Shown here piece by piece: positions 7,111 through 15,757 of a stretch of DNA of 40,693 bases. The position numbers and the translations under genes are program-made. This DNA is from SAR116 cluster bacterium AG-313-A07 (lineage in GTDB: Bacteria; Pseudomonadota; Alphaproteobacteria; Thalassobaculales; Thalassobaculaceae), in NCBI GenBank assembly GCA_003284265.1, contig QBVV01000018.1, forward strand, positions 1-40,693, read 5' to 3'. Within the stretch, counting starts at the first letter, position 1, and the number at the start of each line of letters is the position of its first letter. The notes below the pieces were generated by a model. It saw nothing but the letters and a program-made list of their open reading frames with translations, was not told the origin of the DNA and searched no databases.

Positions 7111-8388
7111 ATGGAACATATTGTAATTCGAGGTGGAAAAAGCCTATCGGGAAAAATACCAATTAGTGGGGCAAAAAATGCAGCGTTACCGCTGATGGCA
7201 GCAACATTGCTGACCAAACAAGAGATGGTTTTACATAATGTTCCAGCGCTTGATGATATTGTATCAATGGCAAACCTGTTGAGAGGATTAGGTGCGGAAA
7301 TTTCAGGAAAGTTGAGAATAGGCGGTTCTACTCTAAAACTTATTAGTGATGACATTACAGATACAGAGGCCCCTTACGAATTAGTTCGGAAAATGAGAGC
7401 TTCAGTCTTAGTACTTGGGCCATTATTAGCTCGCTGCGGAAATGCTAGAGTATCTCTTCCTGGCGGCTGCGCTATTGGAAACCGCCCTGTGGACATTCAT
7501 CTATCAGGTCTAGAGCAAATGGGCGCCGCTATTGAGTTAAAAGATGGATATATCGACGCAAAAGTTTTAGGAGATAAAAAACTCAAAGGGGCTCATATAG
7601 CATTTCCCACTGTATCTGTAGGCGCGACAGAAAACCTTATGATGGCGGCTACCTTAGCAGAAGGTGAAACTGAATTGACTAATGCTGCCCGGGAACCCGA
7701 AATAATAGATCTTGCAAATTGTTTAATATCAATGGGGGCTAAAATTAAAGGCCAAGGAACAGATACTATTAATATTAAAGGAGTAGATAATTTAAATGGA
7801 GTTGATCATCGAGTAGTTTCAGACCGTATTGAAATTGGAACATATGCGATAGCTGCCTGTATTACGGGCGGCAGTATTGATTTGACAGGATGTGATGGAT
7901 CATTTTTGAAATCATTGATTGATGCTTTGAGAGGATCTGGAGCGGTGATAGATCAGTATGACTGGGGTCTTAGGGTTATAGGGCCCAATACCCGCCCCAA
8001 AGCCATTGATATAATGACGGAACCTTATCCAGGTTTTCCGACTGATCTGCAAGCCCAAATGATGGCCTATATGACGGGTGTAAATGGTGCATCAATGATT
8101 ACGGAAACAATATTTGAGAATAGATTTATGCACGTGCCTGAGCTCAATAGGATGGGTGCCGATATTAATGTCCACAATTCCACCGCCCTTGTGAGGGGGG
8201 TCTCAAAACTCAAAGGGGCTCCGGTTATGGCTACAGACCTCAGAGCCTCTGTTTCACTTGTTTTGGCAGGCTTAGTTGCAGAGGGAGAAACTATCGTAAG
8301 CAGGATTTACCATTTAGATAGAGGGTATGAAAACCTGGTGGGAAAATTGAACGAATGTGGTGCTGATATCAAAAGGGTGCGGGGTTGA
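7111..8388 (+). CDS. murA: UDP-N-acetylglucosamine 1-carboxyvinyltransferase
   Basis: MurA transfers enolpyruvate from PEP to UDP-GlcNAc, the first committed step of peptidoglycan synthesis, in the cytoplasm. The translation begins [14 protein letters not shown] and continues with the hallmark [12 protein letters not shown]. The catalytic loop [12 protein letters not shown] carries the Cys at about residue 120, the fosfomycin target. The C-terminal [16 protein letters not shown] segment is also typical. I chose the ATG at 7111, 425 residues, because it begins exactly at the family's N-terminus and has GGAAAA upstream. A GTG at 7075 in the same frame would add 12 residues. First gene of the conserved block that continues with his genes. 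Confidence 0.96.
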   Translation: MEHIVIRGGKSLSGKIPISGAKNAALPLMAATLLTKQEMVLHNVPALDDIVSMANLLRGLGAEISGKLRIGGSTLKLISDDITDTEAPYELVRKMRASVLVLGPLLARCGNARVSLPGGCAIGNRPVDIHLSGLEQMGAAIELKDGYIDAKVLGDKKLKGAHIAFPTVSVGATENLMMAATLAEGETELTNAAREPEIIDLANCLISMGAKIKGQGTDTINIKGVDNLNGVDHRVVSDRIEIGTYAIAACITGGSIDLTGCDGSFLKSLIDALRGSGAVIDQYDWGLRVIGPNTRPKAIDIMTEPYPGFPTDLQAQMMAYMTGVNGASMITETIFENRFMHVPELNRMGADINVHNSTALVRGVSKLKGAPVMATDLRASVSLVLAGLVAEGETIVSRIYHLDRGYENLVGKLNECGADIKRVRG

Positions 8389-8481
8389 AATATTTATACT
8401 AACCATAGGATTTAATCTGTAAAATATAAAGACAGAATCTAGATTGGATCCTTAATTCCAATTATTTATGGAAAAGGCTAA

Positions 8482-8767
8482 TCTTTAGAACTATTATTTA
8501 GGATTCAAGATGTGATGTTTTCATTTTTTAATGTCAAATAACAAATCAATACCTAGCGTTTTCTGGTGTAAAATTGTAAAACTCGAGTTTATCGAACCAG
8601 AATGGATACTTAAACTTCTAACACCCAATATCAATAGATAGTATTTAGATCTTTTATTTTTGGGAGATGAAACTATAAGAATGGATGTTAAGCAGTTATT
8701 TGTTTTTTCTGAAGATATTGGTTTCCTCGTGCTTAACGGCTCAGAGACCAAAGCGCTTGGACAATAA
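8482..8767 (+). pseudogene. Probable decayed DUF2948-family gene
   Basis: In many alphaproteobacteria a DUF2948 gene sits between murA and the his genes; here that slot has no intact frame. From 8531 a plus-strand frame runs to a TAA at 8765-8767, interrupted by one TAG at 8639-8641. After the TAG the residues LDLLFLGDETIRMDV, then a short stretch ending SEDIG, align without gaps to the DUF2948 C-terminal pattern as I remember it (VTLVFAGGGAIRLEVE...EDLG). Just upstream, in another frame from 8482, LELLFRIQDVMF resembles its N-terminal helix. This fits a frameshifted and stop-interrupted remnant. The alignment is from memory, so confidence is moderate. Confidence 0.45.
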
Positions 8768-8769
8768 AT

Positions 8770-9432
8770 ATGCCTTTTGATGAACCATTAATTTTAGCTA
8801 TCCCAAAAGGTAGAATATTGAAGGATGTAGGGCAAATAATGGCCCATGCCGGGGTTGAGCCTGAAGACGATTTTTATAATGAGAATTGCCGACGTTTGCA
8901 GTTTAGGACTAACGACCCGGACTTGGAAATCATAAGAGTAAGGAGCTTTGATACTGCGACATTTTTAGCGTTTGGCGCAGCTCATATAGCAATTTGTGGA
9001 AGCGATGTCTTAATGGAGTTTGACCATTCCGAGATATATTCGCCAGTTGATTTGAAAGTGGGGGCTTGTCGACTTGCCGTAGCAGAGCCCAAAGAATTGG
9101 CGGAAAAAGAAGACCCTATGCAATGGAGCCATCTAAGGGTAGCTACTAAATACCCAAATGTAACTAAAAATTATTTTGCTTCTCGTGGTGTTCAAGCAGA
9201 ATGCATAAAGCTAAATGGAGCGATGGAGCTTGCACCTCGTCTTGGGCTGTGTCGAAGGATTGTTGATTTGGTTTCTTCGGGTGAAACATTGAAGGCCAAT
9301 GGATTAGTTGAGATTGAGCAAATTGCAGAAGTAACGTCCCGTCTAGCGGTGAATAGGGCGTCTTTAAAGACGCGCCCTAGGGCAATTAATAAATGGCTCG
9401 ATCGGTTCAGGGAGGCGTCCCTTGCCACTTAA
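8770..9432 (+). CDS. hisG: ATP phosphoribosyltransferase, short form
   Basis: HisG condenses ATP with PRPP in the first step of histidine synthesis. The 220-residue protein starts LILAIPKGRILKDV and contains the RVATKYPNVTKNYF and GLCRRIVDLVSSGETLKANGL segments of the catalytic domain. At this length it lacks the C-terminal regulatory domain, so it is the short form, which normally needs HisZ for activity and feedback control. No hisZ is in the window. It overlaps hisD by 11 bases, indicating translational coupling. Confidence 0.95.
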   Translation: MPFDEPLILAIPKGRILKDVGQIMAHAGVEPEDDFYNENCRRLQFRTNDPDLEIIRVRSFDTATFLAFGAAHIAICGSDVLMEFDHSEIYSPVDLKVGACRLAVAEPKELAEKEDPMQWSHLRVATKYPNVTKNYFASRGVQAECIKLNGAMELAPRLGLCRRIVDLVSSGETLKANGLVEIEQIAEVTSRLAVNRASLKTRPRAINKWLDRFREASLAT

Positions 9433-10711
9433 ATTATGTGCCACAGATAAACATTATGCTGAAAAATTAGATCAGTTACTAAAAAAAGAACGTGCCGAAG
9501 CAACAGATGTCGCTGACGTTGTTTTTAAAATCATAGAGGATGTTCGCCATAACGGAGATGAAGCACTTATAGCTCTAACAAAAAAATTCGACTCAATTGA
9601 TTTAACCGAAAAAGGCTTTCGTGTTTCTCTTGAGGAAATACGAGATGCTAGGGGTAGTGTGTGTAAAGAAGAATTCACGGCTTTAACATTGGCTGCTAAC
9701 CGTATCGAGTCTTTTCATGCAAACCAAAAACCAAACGACTTATCATATATCGATGAACAAGGGGTGGGTTTGGGATTGCGTTGGATCCCTCTGGATGCAG
9801 TGGGTCTTTATGTCCCCGGAGGAACGGCCTCATATCCAAGTTCTGTTCTCATGAATGCAATACCAGCTAAAGTTGCCGGCGTAAAACGTCGTGTAATAAC
9901 CGTTCCTTCTTTAAATGGGGAGATAAATCCGATGGTACTGGCAGCTGCTGATATAGCAGGTGTCACCGAGGTGTACCGGGTCGGAGGAGCTCAAGCGATT
10001 GCGGCTTTGGCTTATGGAACGAGCTCAATAGCTCCAGTAGATAAAATAGTTGGTCCTGGGAATGCTTATGTGGCTACCGCAAAAAAAATGGTTTATGGGA
10101 AGGTAGGGATAGATTCAATTGCCGGTCCCTCTGAGGTTGTGATCGTAGCCGATAAAAAAAATAACCCTGAGTGGATAGCGTATGATTTATTAGCCCAAGC
10201 AGAGCATGATACTGCCGCCCAATCAATTTTAATAACAGATAATAATTCCTTTGCTGATCTTGTGGTCTCAGCAATTGATAATTTGCTGAGGGATTTGCCG
10301 CGATCAGAAATTGCAGAAAAAAGCTGGAATGATCATGGGGCGATAATAGTATTGAATTCATTAGATGAAGCACCGAACTTGATAGACATGTTAGCCCCAG
10401 AGCATTTACAACTCGCTACAGATAATCCTGAAAAATTATCTAAAAAAGTATCTCATGCAGGAGCTATATTTTTAGGACGATACACTCCAGAAGCTATCGG
10501 CGACTACGTGGCAGGGCCAAACCATGTTCTTCCCACAAATAAAACAGCTCGGTTTTCGTCCGGACTTTCAGTTTTTGATTTTCTGAAGCGGACAACGATA
10601 GTTGATTGCAATCGTGATAGCTTAAGAGAAATAGCGTCGTCAGCAATAAGTTTAGCAAAAGCGGAAGGATTGGATGCTCACGCTAGATCAATCGCTATTC
10701 GGATGAAATAA
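9422..10711 (+). CDS. hisD: Histidinol dehydrogenase
   Basis: HisD oxidises L-histidinol to L-histidine in two NAD-dependent steps, the end of the pathway. The 429-residue protein has the zinc and catalytic residues in context: Q and H in LLAQAEHDTAAQ, E-H in APEHLQ, Asp in GDYVAGPNH, and the C-terminal His in AEGLDAHARS. No ATG fits: the TTG at 9422 is the likely start because GGGAGG at 9410-9415 lies 6 bases upstream and the product begins PLKL, as in relatives. It overlaps the end of hisG. Confidence 0.95.
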   Translation: MPLKLCATDKHYAEKLDQLLKKERAEATDVADVVFKIIEDVRHNGDEALIALTKKFDSIDLTEKGFRVSLEEIRDARGSVCKEEFTALTLAANRIESFHANQKPNDLSYIDEQGVGLGLRWIPLDAVGLYVPGGTASYPSSVLMNAIPAKVAGVKRRVITVPSLNGEINPMVLAAADIAGVTEVYRVGGAQAIAALAYGTSSIAPVDKIVGPGNAYVATAKKMVYGKVGIDSIAGPSEVVIVADKKNNPEWIAYDLLAQAEHDTAAQSILITDNNSFADLVVSAIDNLLRDLPRSEIAEKSWNDHGAIIVLNSLDEAPNLIDMLAPEHLQLATDNPEKLSKKVSHAGAIFLGRYTPEAIGDYVAGPNHVLPTNKTARFSSGLSVFDFLKRTTIVDCNRDSLREIASSAISLAKAEGLDAHARSIAIRMK

Positions 10712-10737
10712 GATCAACGGTGTTAATAGAGAACTAA

Positions 10738-10767
10738 AGATAAAATAATATAAGTGTCATTTTATCT
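10738..10767 (+). terminator. AT-rich inverted repeat after hisD
   Basis: AGATAAAAT (10738-10746) and ATTTTATCT (10759-10767) form a perfect 9-bp dyad with a 12-base loop, 27 bases after the hisD stop. No T run follows and the stem is weak, so it is at best a poor terminator, or an operator for the downstream infA transcript. Confidence 0.3.
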
Positions 10768-10869
10768 GGATTGCGACTATCTTTACCATAAATTAGAAAA
10801 AAGGTAGATATTAGAGTTCCATAGAACCATAATTCATGAGCGTTTTTTCAAACAGTCAAAGGAGTAATA

Positions 10870-11088
10870 ATGGCAAAAGAAGATCTATTAGAAGTAGCAG
10901 GAACAATTTCTGAACTATTACCAAATGCCATGTTCAGAGTTAAATTAGATAATGAGCACGAGGTTTTGGCTCATACGAGTGGGAAAATGCGTAAAAACCG
11001 TATCCGAGTTTTGGCAGGGGATCGTGTTAATGTTGAAATGACTCCCTATGATTTGACAAAAGGACGTATTACCTTCCGCTTCAAATGA
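10870..11088 (+). CDS. infA: Translation initiation factor IF-1
   Basis: IF-1 binds the ribosomal A site during initiation. The 72-residue product has the usual length and the S1-type OB fold sequence, including [39 protein letters not shown], of which the LPNAMFRV and GKMRKNRI parts are diagnostic. A strong AAAGGAG lies 6 bases before the ATG. About 160 bases separate it from hisD, enough for its own promoter. In many relatives a UPF0262 gene and a low-molecular-weight phosphatase gene lie in this gap; here they are absent. Confidence 0.97.
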   Translation: MAKEDLLEVAGTISELLPNAMFRVKLDNEHEVLAHTSGKMRKNRIRVLAGDRVNVEMTPYDLTKGRITFRFK

Positions 11089-11107
11089 CGGGGGTATCGC
11101 TTTTATT

Positions 11108-11725
11108 GTGATAGAAGAAAAAGCTGTTTTTTGTCCGCCGGACGGAGCTCATCTAGTTTTAGCTTCATCGTCACCCCGCCGAAGGGAACTATTTAAACAG
11201 ATTGGTATCAACGACTTTAGTATTCAAGCAGCAGATATAGACGAACGGGCTCTAGCTCGGGAGCTTCCACCTGCCTACGCCTTAAGAATTGCAAAACAAA
11301 AGGCGGAAAAGATTAGCAAACAAAATGAAAACTCTTTTGTGCTTGCCGCAGATACCGTAGTGGCCTGCGGAAGAAGGATTATGCCTAAAGCCGAAACAGA
11401 AGCTGAAGCTGATAGTTGTTTGAATTTATTATCCGGTCGCCGCCATAAGGTTTTGGGTGCGGTTGTGATTAATTCTCCCAACGGAACCCAAATATACAGA
11501 GTGGTGACAAGTGTAGTAACATTCAAAAAATTAACCCAGGAAGAAATTAATTTCTATTTGAAGACGAGGGAATGGGAAGGCAAAGCGGGAGGGTATGCTA
11601 TTCAAGGTTTGGCGGCAACCTACATTCGGGCTCTAAATGGATCATATAGTAATGTTGTAGGACTTCCTCTTTATGAAACCTATCAAATGTTGAAAGGTAT
11701 GGGTTTCAACTACAAAGTAACTTAG
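11108..11725 (+). CDS. maf: Maf family nucleotide pyrophosphatase
   Basis: Maf proteins hydrolyse dTTP, UTP or modified nucleotides to monophosphates, preventing misincorporation. The N-terminal LASSSPRRRELF loop, the AADTVV motif with its catalytic Asp, and the C-terminal AGGYAIQG and SNVVGLPL segments are all present. The last two point to the YhdE-type (dTTP/UTP) subgroup. I use the GTG at 11108, 205 residues, since no in-frame ATG lies before the conserved LVLASSSPRR. It starts 19 bases after infA and ends 9 bases before the RNase G gene, so the group is an operon. Confidence 0.93.
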   Translation: MIEEKAVFCPPDGAHLVLASSSPRRRELFKQIGINDFSIQAADIDERALARELPPAYALRIAKQKAEKISKQNENSFVLAADTVVACGRRIMPKAETEAEADSCLNLLSGRRHKVLGAVVINSPNGTQIYRVVTSVVTFKKLTQEEINFYLKTREWEGKAGGYAIQGLAATYIRALNGSYSNVVGLPLYETYQMLKGMGFNYKVT

Positions 11726-11734
11726 ATTACTTTT

Positions 11735-13039
11735 ATGAAGCAGGGACTTTCAAAACATATTCTCATTGATGAATCACCCGGCGAGACGCGTGTGGCTGTC
11801 TTGAAAGAGGGGAAGCTCTCTGATGTTTTCATGGAAAGGCAGCATCGACCCGCCTTGAAAGGTTCACTGATACTGGCGAAAGTTCAATCGGTAACAAAAG
11901 AATTAAATGCGGTTTTTCTCGATCTTGGCGGTGTCACAGGTTATTTAGAGGGTATTCCAAAACCTTCACCTATAGAAGGTGGAGCATTGTTGGTAGAAGT
12001 TTTATCGGAGCCAATAAATAAAAAAGCCGCTCGTGTAACGGCTAATTTCTCGCTTCTGGGAAGAATGGCTGATATCACTCCAAATCAAACAGGATATTCT
12101 ATATCTCGCGATATAAAAGCAAAAGGGCGACGAGCTTCAATTAGAGATTTATTATCTAATGTTATCCCAAAAGATATTGGCGTTTTTATAAAATCAAATG
12201 CTCATACGTGCGAATTAGCAGAATTGGAGGAAGAACTTCGGACTTTATTGGTAGATTGGGAGAGAATGCAATTGGATATAGTAAGCGGAGGGCAACCGAA
12301 AATAGTAAAACCTTCTACTGACCTCAAGGAGTTAACAGATGACTGGAAGAAGAACGCCATTGTTAGTAAAGGTAAGAACGGCATACTGTTCAAAAAATTT
12401 AATATAGATGGCCAAATAAGCGGTGCGCTAGAATCAGTGGTAGAAACTCAAACTGGCGTTGTTTTAACTATCGAAGAGATGGAAGCTCTCACAGCAATTG
12501 ATATAGATTTGGCAAGCCATAAAACAGCCCACTCTCATCCTTTGAAGTTGGCCGAGGCGTTAGCTGAAGAAATTTTTTGGCAAATTCGTTTGCGTAAATT
12601 ATCTGGTATTATTCTAATAGATTACCCAAGGGCAAAAAATTTAGGAGCAAGGGATCACTTTCATTCAGAAATAAAAAGAATAGCTTCACAAAATGAATAT
12701 AAACTAGTTGTTCATGGCTGGACTCGCACTGGTTTATTAGAGCTAACAAAAGATAGATTGGGCCCTTCGTTGAGGGATATGTTTCTTTGTAAAAACTCTG
12801 CATCACAATTCTTAATTGAAGTGATTGCGATTGAAGCATGTAGGACACTAATTACAGAAAGTGACGGGATAGCAAATCCACAATTGGTTTGTTCTCAGGA
12901 TTTAAAGTCAGCTTTGTTGGGGCCTTTAAGAAAAACATTTGATGAGGTAAATAGGCGGCTTGGAGTTGAGGTGGATTTTTACGTTGATCTGTATCTAGCC
13001 CATGACGATTTTTATATTCAAGCAAAGAAAACAACTTAG
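11735..13039 (+). CDS. rng: Ribonuclease E/G family endoribonuclease, short alphaproteobacterial form
   Basis: A 434-residue member of the RNase E/G family, acting in rRNA maturation and mRNA decay. An S1-type RNA-binding region occupies about residues 12-70 (KVQSVTKELNAVFLDLGGV). The DNase I-like catalytic part holds both metal-binding Asp positions: IDID near residue 256 (as D303 of E. coli RNase E) and LIDY at 296 (as D346). WTRTGLLELTKDRLGPSL matches the family block after them. The zinc-link CPxC found in RNase E/G is absent, as is any degradosome scaffold tail. Its stop is followed after 2 bases by yacG, a standard alphaproteobacterial pairing. Confidence 0.88.
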   Translation: MKQGLSKHILIDESPGETRVAVLKEGKLSDVFMERQHRPALKGSLILAKVQSVTKELNAVFLDLGGVTGYLEGIPKPSPIEGGALLVEVLSEPINKKAARVTANFSLLGRMADITPNQTGYSISRDIKAKGRRASIRDLLSNVIPKDIGVFIKSNAHTCELAELEEELRTLLVDWERMQLDIVSGGQPKIVKPSTDLKELTDDWKKNAIVSKGKNGILFKKFNIDGQISGALESVVETQTGVVLTIEEMEALTAIDIDLASHKTAHSHPLKLAEALAEEIFWQIRLRKLSGIILIDYPRAKNLGARDHFHSEIKRIASQNEYKLVVHGWTRTGLLELTKDRLGPSLRDMFLCKNSASQFLIEVIAIEACRTLITESDGIANPQLVCSQDLKSALLGPLRKTFDEVNRRLGVEVDFYVDLYLAHDDFYIQAKKTT

Positions 13040-13041
13040 TT

Positions 13042-13236
13042 ATGAAAAGTGCTTCTACTTCCAAATGCCCGGTTTGTAATAAGATGACGGATCAAAAATA
13101 CCGTCCATTTTGTTCTTCTAGATGTAAGTTAATAGATCTTGGAAATTGGATTGATGGTTCTTATCGGTTGCCAACGGAGGATATCCCTGAAGAAGCTGAC
13201 ATCATTGATCTCGAGTCACATCTCAATAAAAATTAA
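13042..13236 (+). CDS. yacG: DNA gyrase inhibitor YacG (zinc-binding)
   Basis: A 64-residue zinc protein. CPVCNK and the FCSSRCK segment supply four Cys ligands, followed by the family's LIDLGNWIDGSYRLP. YacG of E. coli binds the GyrB C-terminal region and inhibits gyrase. It starts 2 bases after the RNase G gene and is the last gene of this block before convergent genes on the other strand. Confidence 0.93.
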   Translation: MKSASTSKCPVCNKMTDQKYRPFCSSRCKLIDLGNWIDGSYRLPTEDIPEEADIIDLESHLNKN

Positions 13237-13274
13237 TAATTATTCTGCCGAGTTATATTTTCGTCTGTGAGGTT

Positions 13275-14180
13275 TTAGCTAAACGGGTGTGTTTTTATCC
13301 AATGTTTGGCTATATCCAACCTATTGCAAACCCAGATATCTTCGAAACCTCCGATGTAGTCAAGAAGCCTTTTTAAACCCATTGCCCGTGCTGGATGACC
13401 AATGAGCCTTTGGTGTAATCCTATGGACATCATTTTTGGAGCGTATGCACCTTCTTCGTAAAGCATATCGAAGGCATCTTTAGTGAATTGAAAAAAATCT
13501 TCTCCTGTACTGAACCAACCACGTCCAAATTTAGAATCGTTAGTTGTTAGGGAGTAGGGTACCACTAAATGCGGTTTTCCATCTACCGTTTGCCAGTATG
13601 GGAGTTCGTCATTATAGGCATCGGAGTCATATAAAAAACCACCTTCCTCGACTAATAAACGGCGTGTATTAACGCTTGGGCCTGTTCGGCAATACCAGCC
13701 AAGGGGTCGTTCTCCAAACATTTTTGTTAAAGATTTGATCGCTAAGCGTATGTGTTCTCGCTCTTTATCTTCTGTCAATTTATAATGTTCTATCCAGCGC
13801 CATCCGTGGCAACAGATGTCTAAGTTGGATGTTTTTACAGCTTCTACGACTTTTGGGTTACGTTCTAAAGCGAGGGCGCATGCGAAAAGAGTAACTGGCA
13901 AATCCCGCTCCTGAAATAACCTCAATAATCGCCAGAAACCAACTCGGGATCCATATTCAAACAATGTCTCGGCAGCAAGGTCGCGAGTACCATGAGGGAT
14001 AGTTGATGAAGGGGATTCGGTCAGACTGGCTTCAGAAAACCCATCTCCATCTGGTATTGAGTACTCCGATCCTTCTTCATAATTAATAACAAAATTAACT
14101 GCTAGCCGGGCTTTGTTTGGCCATTTTGGATCAGGTGGATTATTGGCGTAACCAATTAGATCACGGGGATAGTCAGGCAA
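13275..14180 (-). CDS. puuE: PuuE-type allantoinase (polysaccharide-deacetylase fold)
   Basis: A 301-residue NodB-fold hydrolase matching the PuuE family: the start MPDYPRDLIGYANNPPDPKWP, then GTRDLAAETLFEYGSRVGFWRLL, CCHGWRWIEH and GWYCRTGPS are characteristic. PuuE hydrolyses allantoin to allantoate in purine/urate catabolism. The usual partners (urate oxidase, OHCU decarboxylase, transthyretin-like hydrolase) are not in the window. Its stop is 38 bases from the yacG stop, tail to tail. It may be co-transcribed with the small gene upstream of it at 14237-14518. Confidence 0.88.
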   Translation of the reverse strand: MPDYPRDLIGYANNPPDPKWPNKARLAVNFVINYEEGSEYSIPDGDGFSEASLTESPSSTIPHGTRDLAAETLFEYGSRVGFWRLLRLFQERDLPVTLFACALALERNPKVVEAVKTSNLDICCHGWRWIEHYKLTEDKEREHIRLAIKSLTKMFGERPLGWYCRTGPSVNTRRLLVEEGGFLYDSDAYNDELPYWQTVDGKPHLVVPYSLTTNDSKFGRGWFSTGEDFFQFTKDAFDMLYEEGAYAPKMMSIGLHQRLIGHPARAMGLKRLLDYIGGFEDIWVCNRLDIAKHWIKTHPFS

Positions 14181-14236
14181 ATTAGATTCTCCTTGATCAC
14201 TTTAATGAAATTAAGGGAAATTTAGGAATTTAAAGT

Positions 14237-14518
14237 TTAATCCATCCGGGCATCCAATACATTATTCATTTCAATACACTCCGTTGTGAAAAACGCATTC
14301 ATTTCACCAAGTTTCTCTATTATAGCGTCACTATCCAAAGCTTCCCACCAACAGAACATTTTCATGGACTCTATTCCGTTGTTGAAATTCATTAAAAAAT
14401 GCGCTTTTCCATCCTTTACAGAGCTTACAGTCTTATCTTCAAAATACCGGATCGCTTCAAAATACTTTTCTTGAAGAGATTCGGATTTAAATTCATGCAC
14501 GCAAATAAAATTCTTCAA
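14237..14518 (-). CDS. Small protein of unknown function
   Basis: A 93-residue protein I cannot assign. It looks like a single alpha/beta-barrel (ferredoxin-like dimeric) domain: MKNFICVHEFKS as a first strand, a central helix, then MKMFCWWEALDSDAIIEKL and a final strand. The WWEA-x-D-x-x-A-I-I pattern recalls DUF3303/DUF4242-type proteins. There is no signal peptide or membrane segment. It lies 56 bases upstream of the allantoinase gene on the same strand and could share its transcript. Confidence 0.7.
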   Translation of the reverse strand: MKNFICVHEFKSESLQEKYFEAIRYFEDKTVSSVKDGKAHFLMNFNNGIESMKMFCWWEALDSDAIIEKLGEMNAFFTTECIEMNNVLDARMD

Positions 14519-14862
14519 GACGAAATCCCCCGATAGTTCAACGTAGTTACAAAGCTACTTCTTCAAATCGTTCCCTAACGCAGCCTATGTGTCTTTTCCG
14601 TTACATAAGCTTACATTAGGGAGTTTAGTCCAAGGTTTTACTGAGATACAAATTAATTTCTTGGAAATAGATAGTGAATTTTTAAATTTGTATTAAAGAT
14701 AACGAGTTATCGTGGTAGTTACGCCCCGATATTTTTGATTTTCGGCCATGCGTTTTTTGCATTCCAGATAGTCGCTTTTTGCATTTGTGAATCAGTAATT
14801 TTTACAACATATAACCGCGTGTTTTTTGATTCCAACTAAAGTCAGAACACAAAAATCTTTAC
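14519..14862. other. 344-base intergenic region with a large hairpin and a direct repeat
   Basis: No credible coding frame is seen between the two divergent genes. The minus-strand gene starts at 14518 and the plus-strand gene at 14863. The stretch holds a two-part hairpin (14572-14622) and two copies of a CG(T/C)TTTTTGCATT element starting at 14751 and 14773, spaced 22 bases, two helical turns. Promoters for both flanking genes must lie here, but none stands out. Confidence 0.6.
14572..14622. other. Imperfect stem-loop (regulatory RNA or leader structure candidate)
   Basis: Outer stem TCCCTAA (14572-14578) pairs perfectly with TTAGGGA (14616-14622). An inner stem GCCTATGT (14583-14590) pairs with ACATAAGC (14603-14610) with one C-A mismatch, around a 12-base loop. 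No T run follows, so it is not a standard terminator. It would lie in the 5' leader of the minus-strand gene at 14518 or be an independent small RNA. Confidence 0.35.
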
Positions 14863-15309
14863 ATGAAATCAATAGTTTATGCGTTTCGAAATTTGGATCG
14901 TATGAACGTCACCCAACTGGTGCGCGAAAGAACTCTTATGCCAATAAAAATACTCCAACGCCGCATTGAAGAGGTGGTTCTTGATTGTCAAATATCGCGT
15001 TACCCAAAGTGGATGAATACTGATCGGGCATTGGTCACTGGCGATATAAAGCATGCCATTAAAGCAGGTTGTTTTTTAGCACCGGATGAATCTAGAGACC
15101 CCAATAGCTTTATGACAGCTCAGGACCATGCCGCCAGAGTTGCATGGTTGATAAAATTTGCCGACTTAGAAAAAGTTACAATTACGATCGCCAAAAATAA
15201 GGTGGTGGATGGGAACCACAGACTATCTGCTTGTATTTATAGTAAAATCAAAGTTATCAATTGCGTTGTTATTTCAGCTTCTTCGAAGGTCTCTGTGATT
15301 GCAGCATAA
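14863..15309 (+). CDS. ParB-like nuclease-fold protein, orphan
   Basis: A 148-residue protein whose C-terminal third reads as a ParB/Srx-fold core: VTITIAKNKVVDGNHRLSAC, with the D-G-N-H-R-L motif. The N-terminal half (RNLDRMNVTQLVRERTLM) is helical and not recognised. It lacks the helix-turn-helix and dimerisation parts of chromosomal ParB, and there is no parA nearby, so partitioning is unlikely. Such single-domain proteins occur in phage and mobile-element remnants. No clear ribosome site. Its last 41 bases overlap the end of the opposing GNAT gene. Confidence 0.6.
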   Translation: MKSIVYAFRNLDRMNVTQLVRERTLMPIKILQRRIEEVVLDCQISRYPKWMNTDRALVTGDIKHAIKAGCFLAPDESRDPNSFMTAQDHAARVAWLIKFADLEKVTITIAKNKVVDGNHRLSACIYSKIKVINCVVISASSKVSVIAA

Positions 15310-15757
15310 CGTCTGCACGCGTAAGTTTCAGCCAGCCGGTTTTTTTGCCGTTGAAACGCTCGAACCAGCAATTTGATACTTTAAAACCACGGCCGAGATA
15401 CCAGAGAACAGCTTTCTCATTAGTAGATAAAACATTTACACTGATAGCATCCTTTATATGCTCTTGTACTGAGTTTAATAAAATCGCGCCAAAACCGTTC
15501 CTTTGGTATCTAGGGTGAACAAAAAGATATTTTATATGCTGTTTTGCAATCAAATAATCTACGAAAGCCACGTCTTTTCTATCGATGCTGGCTATAAGTC
15601 TACGACCCCCAAGTTTTGGTAATCGAAATCGGTTTTGATGTTTTATTGATGACCGGGTCTCTGGATTGGTAATAGCTGGGTCATCCAATGCCAGATCCAT
15701 GATACCCTGGCAAATAGTATCATCCAAACTGCTACCGTGTCGTAAGGTTATTTTCAT
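15269..15757 (-). CDS. GNAT-family N-acetyltransferase
   Basis: A 162-residue acetyltransferase. The acetyl-CoA loop is clear: YLFVHPRYQRNGFGAILLN carries the Q/R-x-x-G-x-G/A motif, followed by VNVLSTNEKAVLWYLGRGFK. Its ATG overlaps the stop of the DUF1045 gene (ATGA at 15754-15757), so the two are translationally coupled. Next to phosphonate genes, an aminophosphonate N-acetyltransferase role like PhnO is a reasonable guess, but the sequence alone does not show substrate. Confidence 0.8.
   Translation of the reverse strand: MKITLRHGSSLDDTICQGIMDLALDDPAITNPETRSSIKHQNRFRLPKLGGRRLIASIDRKDVAFVDYLIAKQHIKYLFVHPRYQRNGFGAILLNSVQEHIKDAISVNVLSTNEKAVLWYLGRGFKVSNCWFERFNGKKTGWLKLTRADVMLQSQRPSKKLK

Noticed and set aside
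8521..8751. A 76-codon minus-strand frame between murA and hisG
   Set aside because: It is antisense to the DUF2948-like remnant, shows no domain, and has no ribosome site.
12680..12700. Loss of a catalytic Asp in the RNase E/G protein (Asn at about residue 320)
   Set aside because: Counting against E. coli RNase E shows this position corresponds to non-catalytic D370; D303 and D346 equivalents are both present (about 256 and 296).
15261..15518. Plus-strand frame opposite the GNAT gene
   Set aside because: Shadow of the GNAT coding sequence, which has a clear acetyl-CoA motif.
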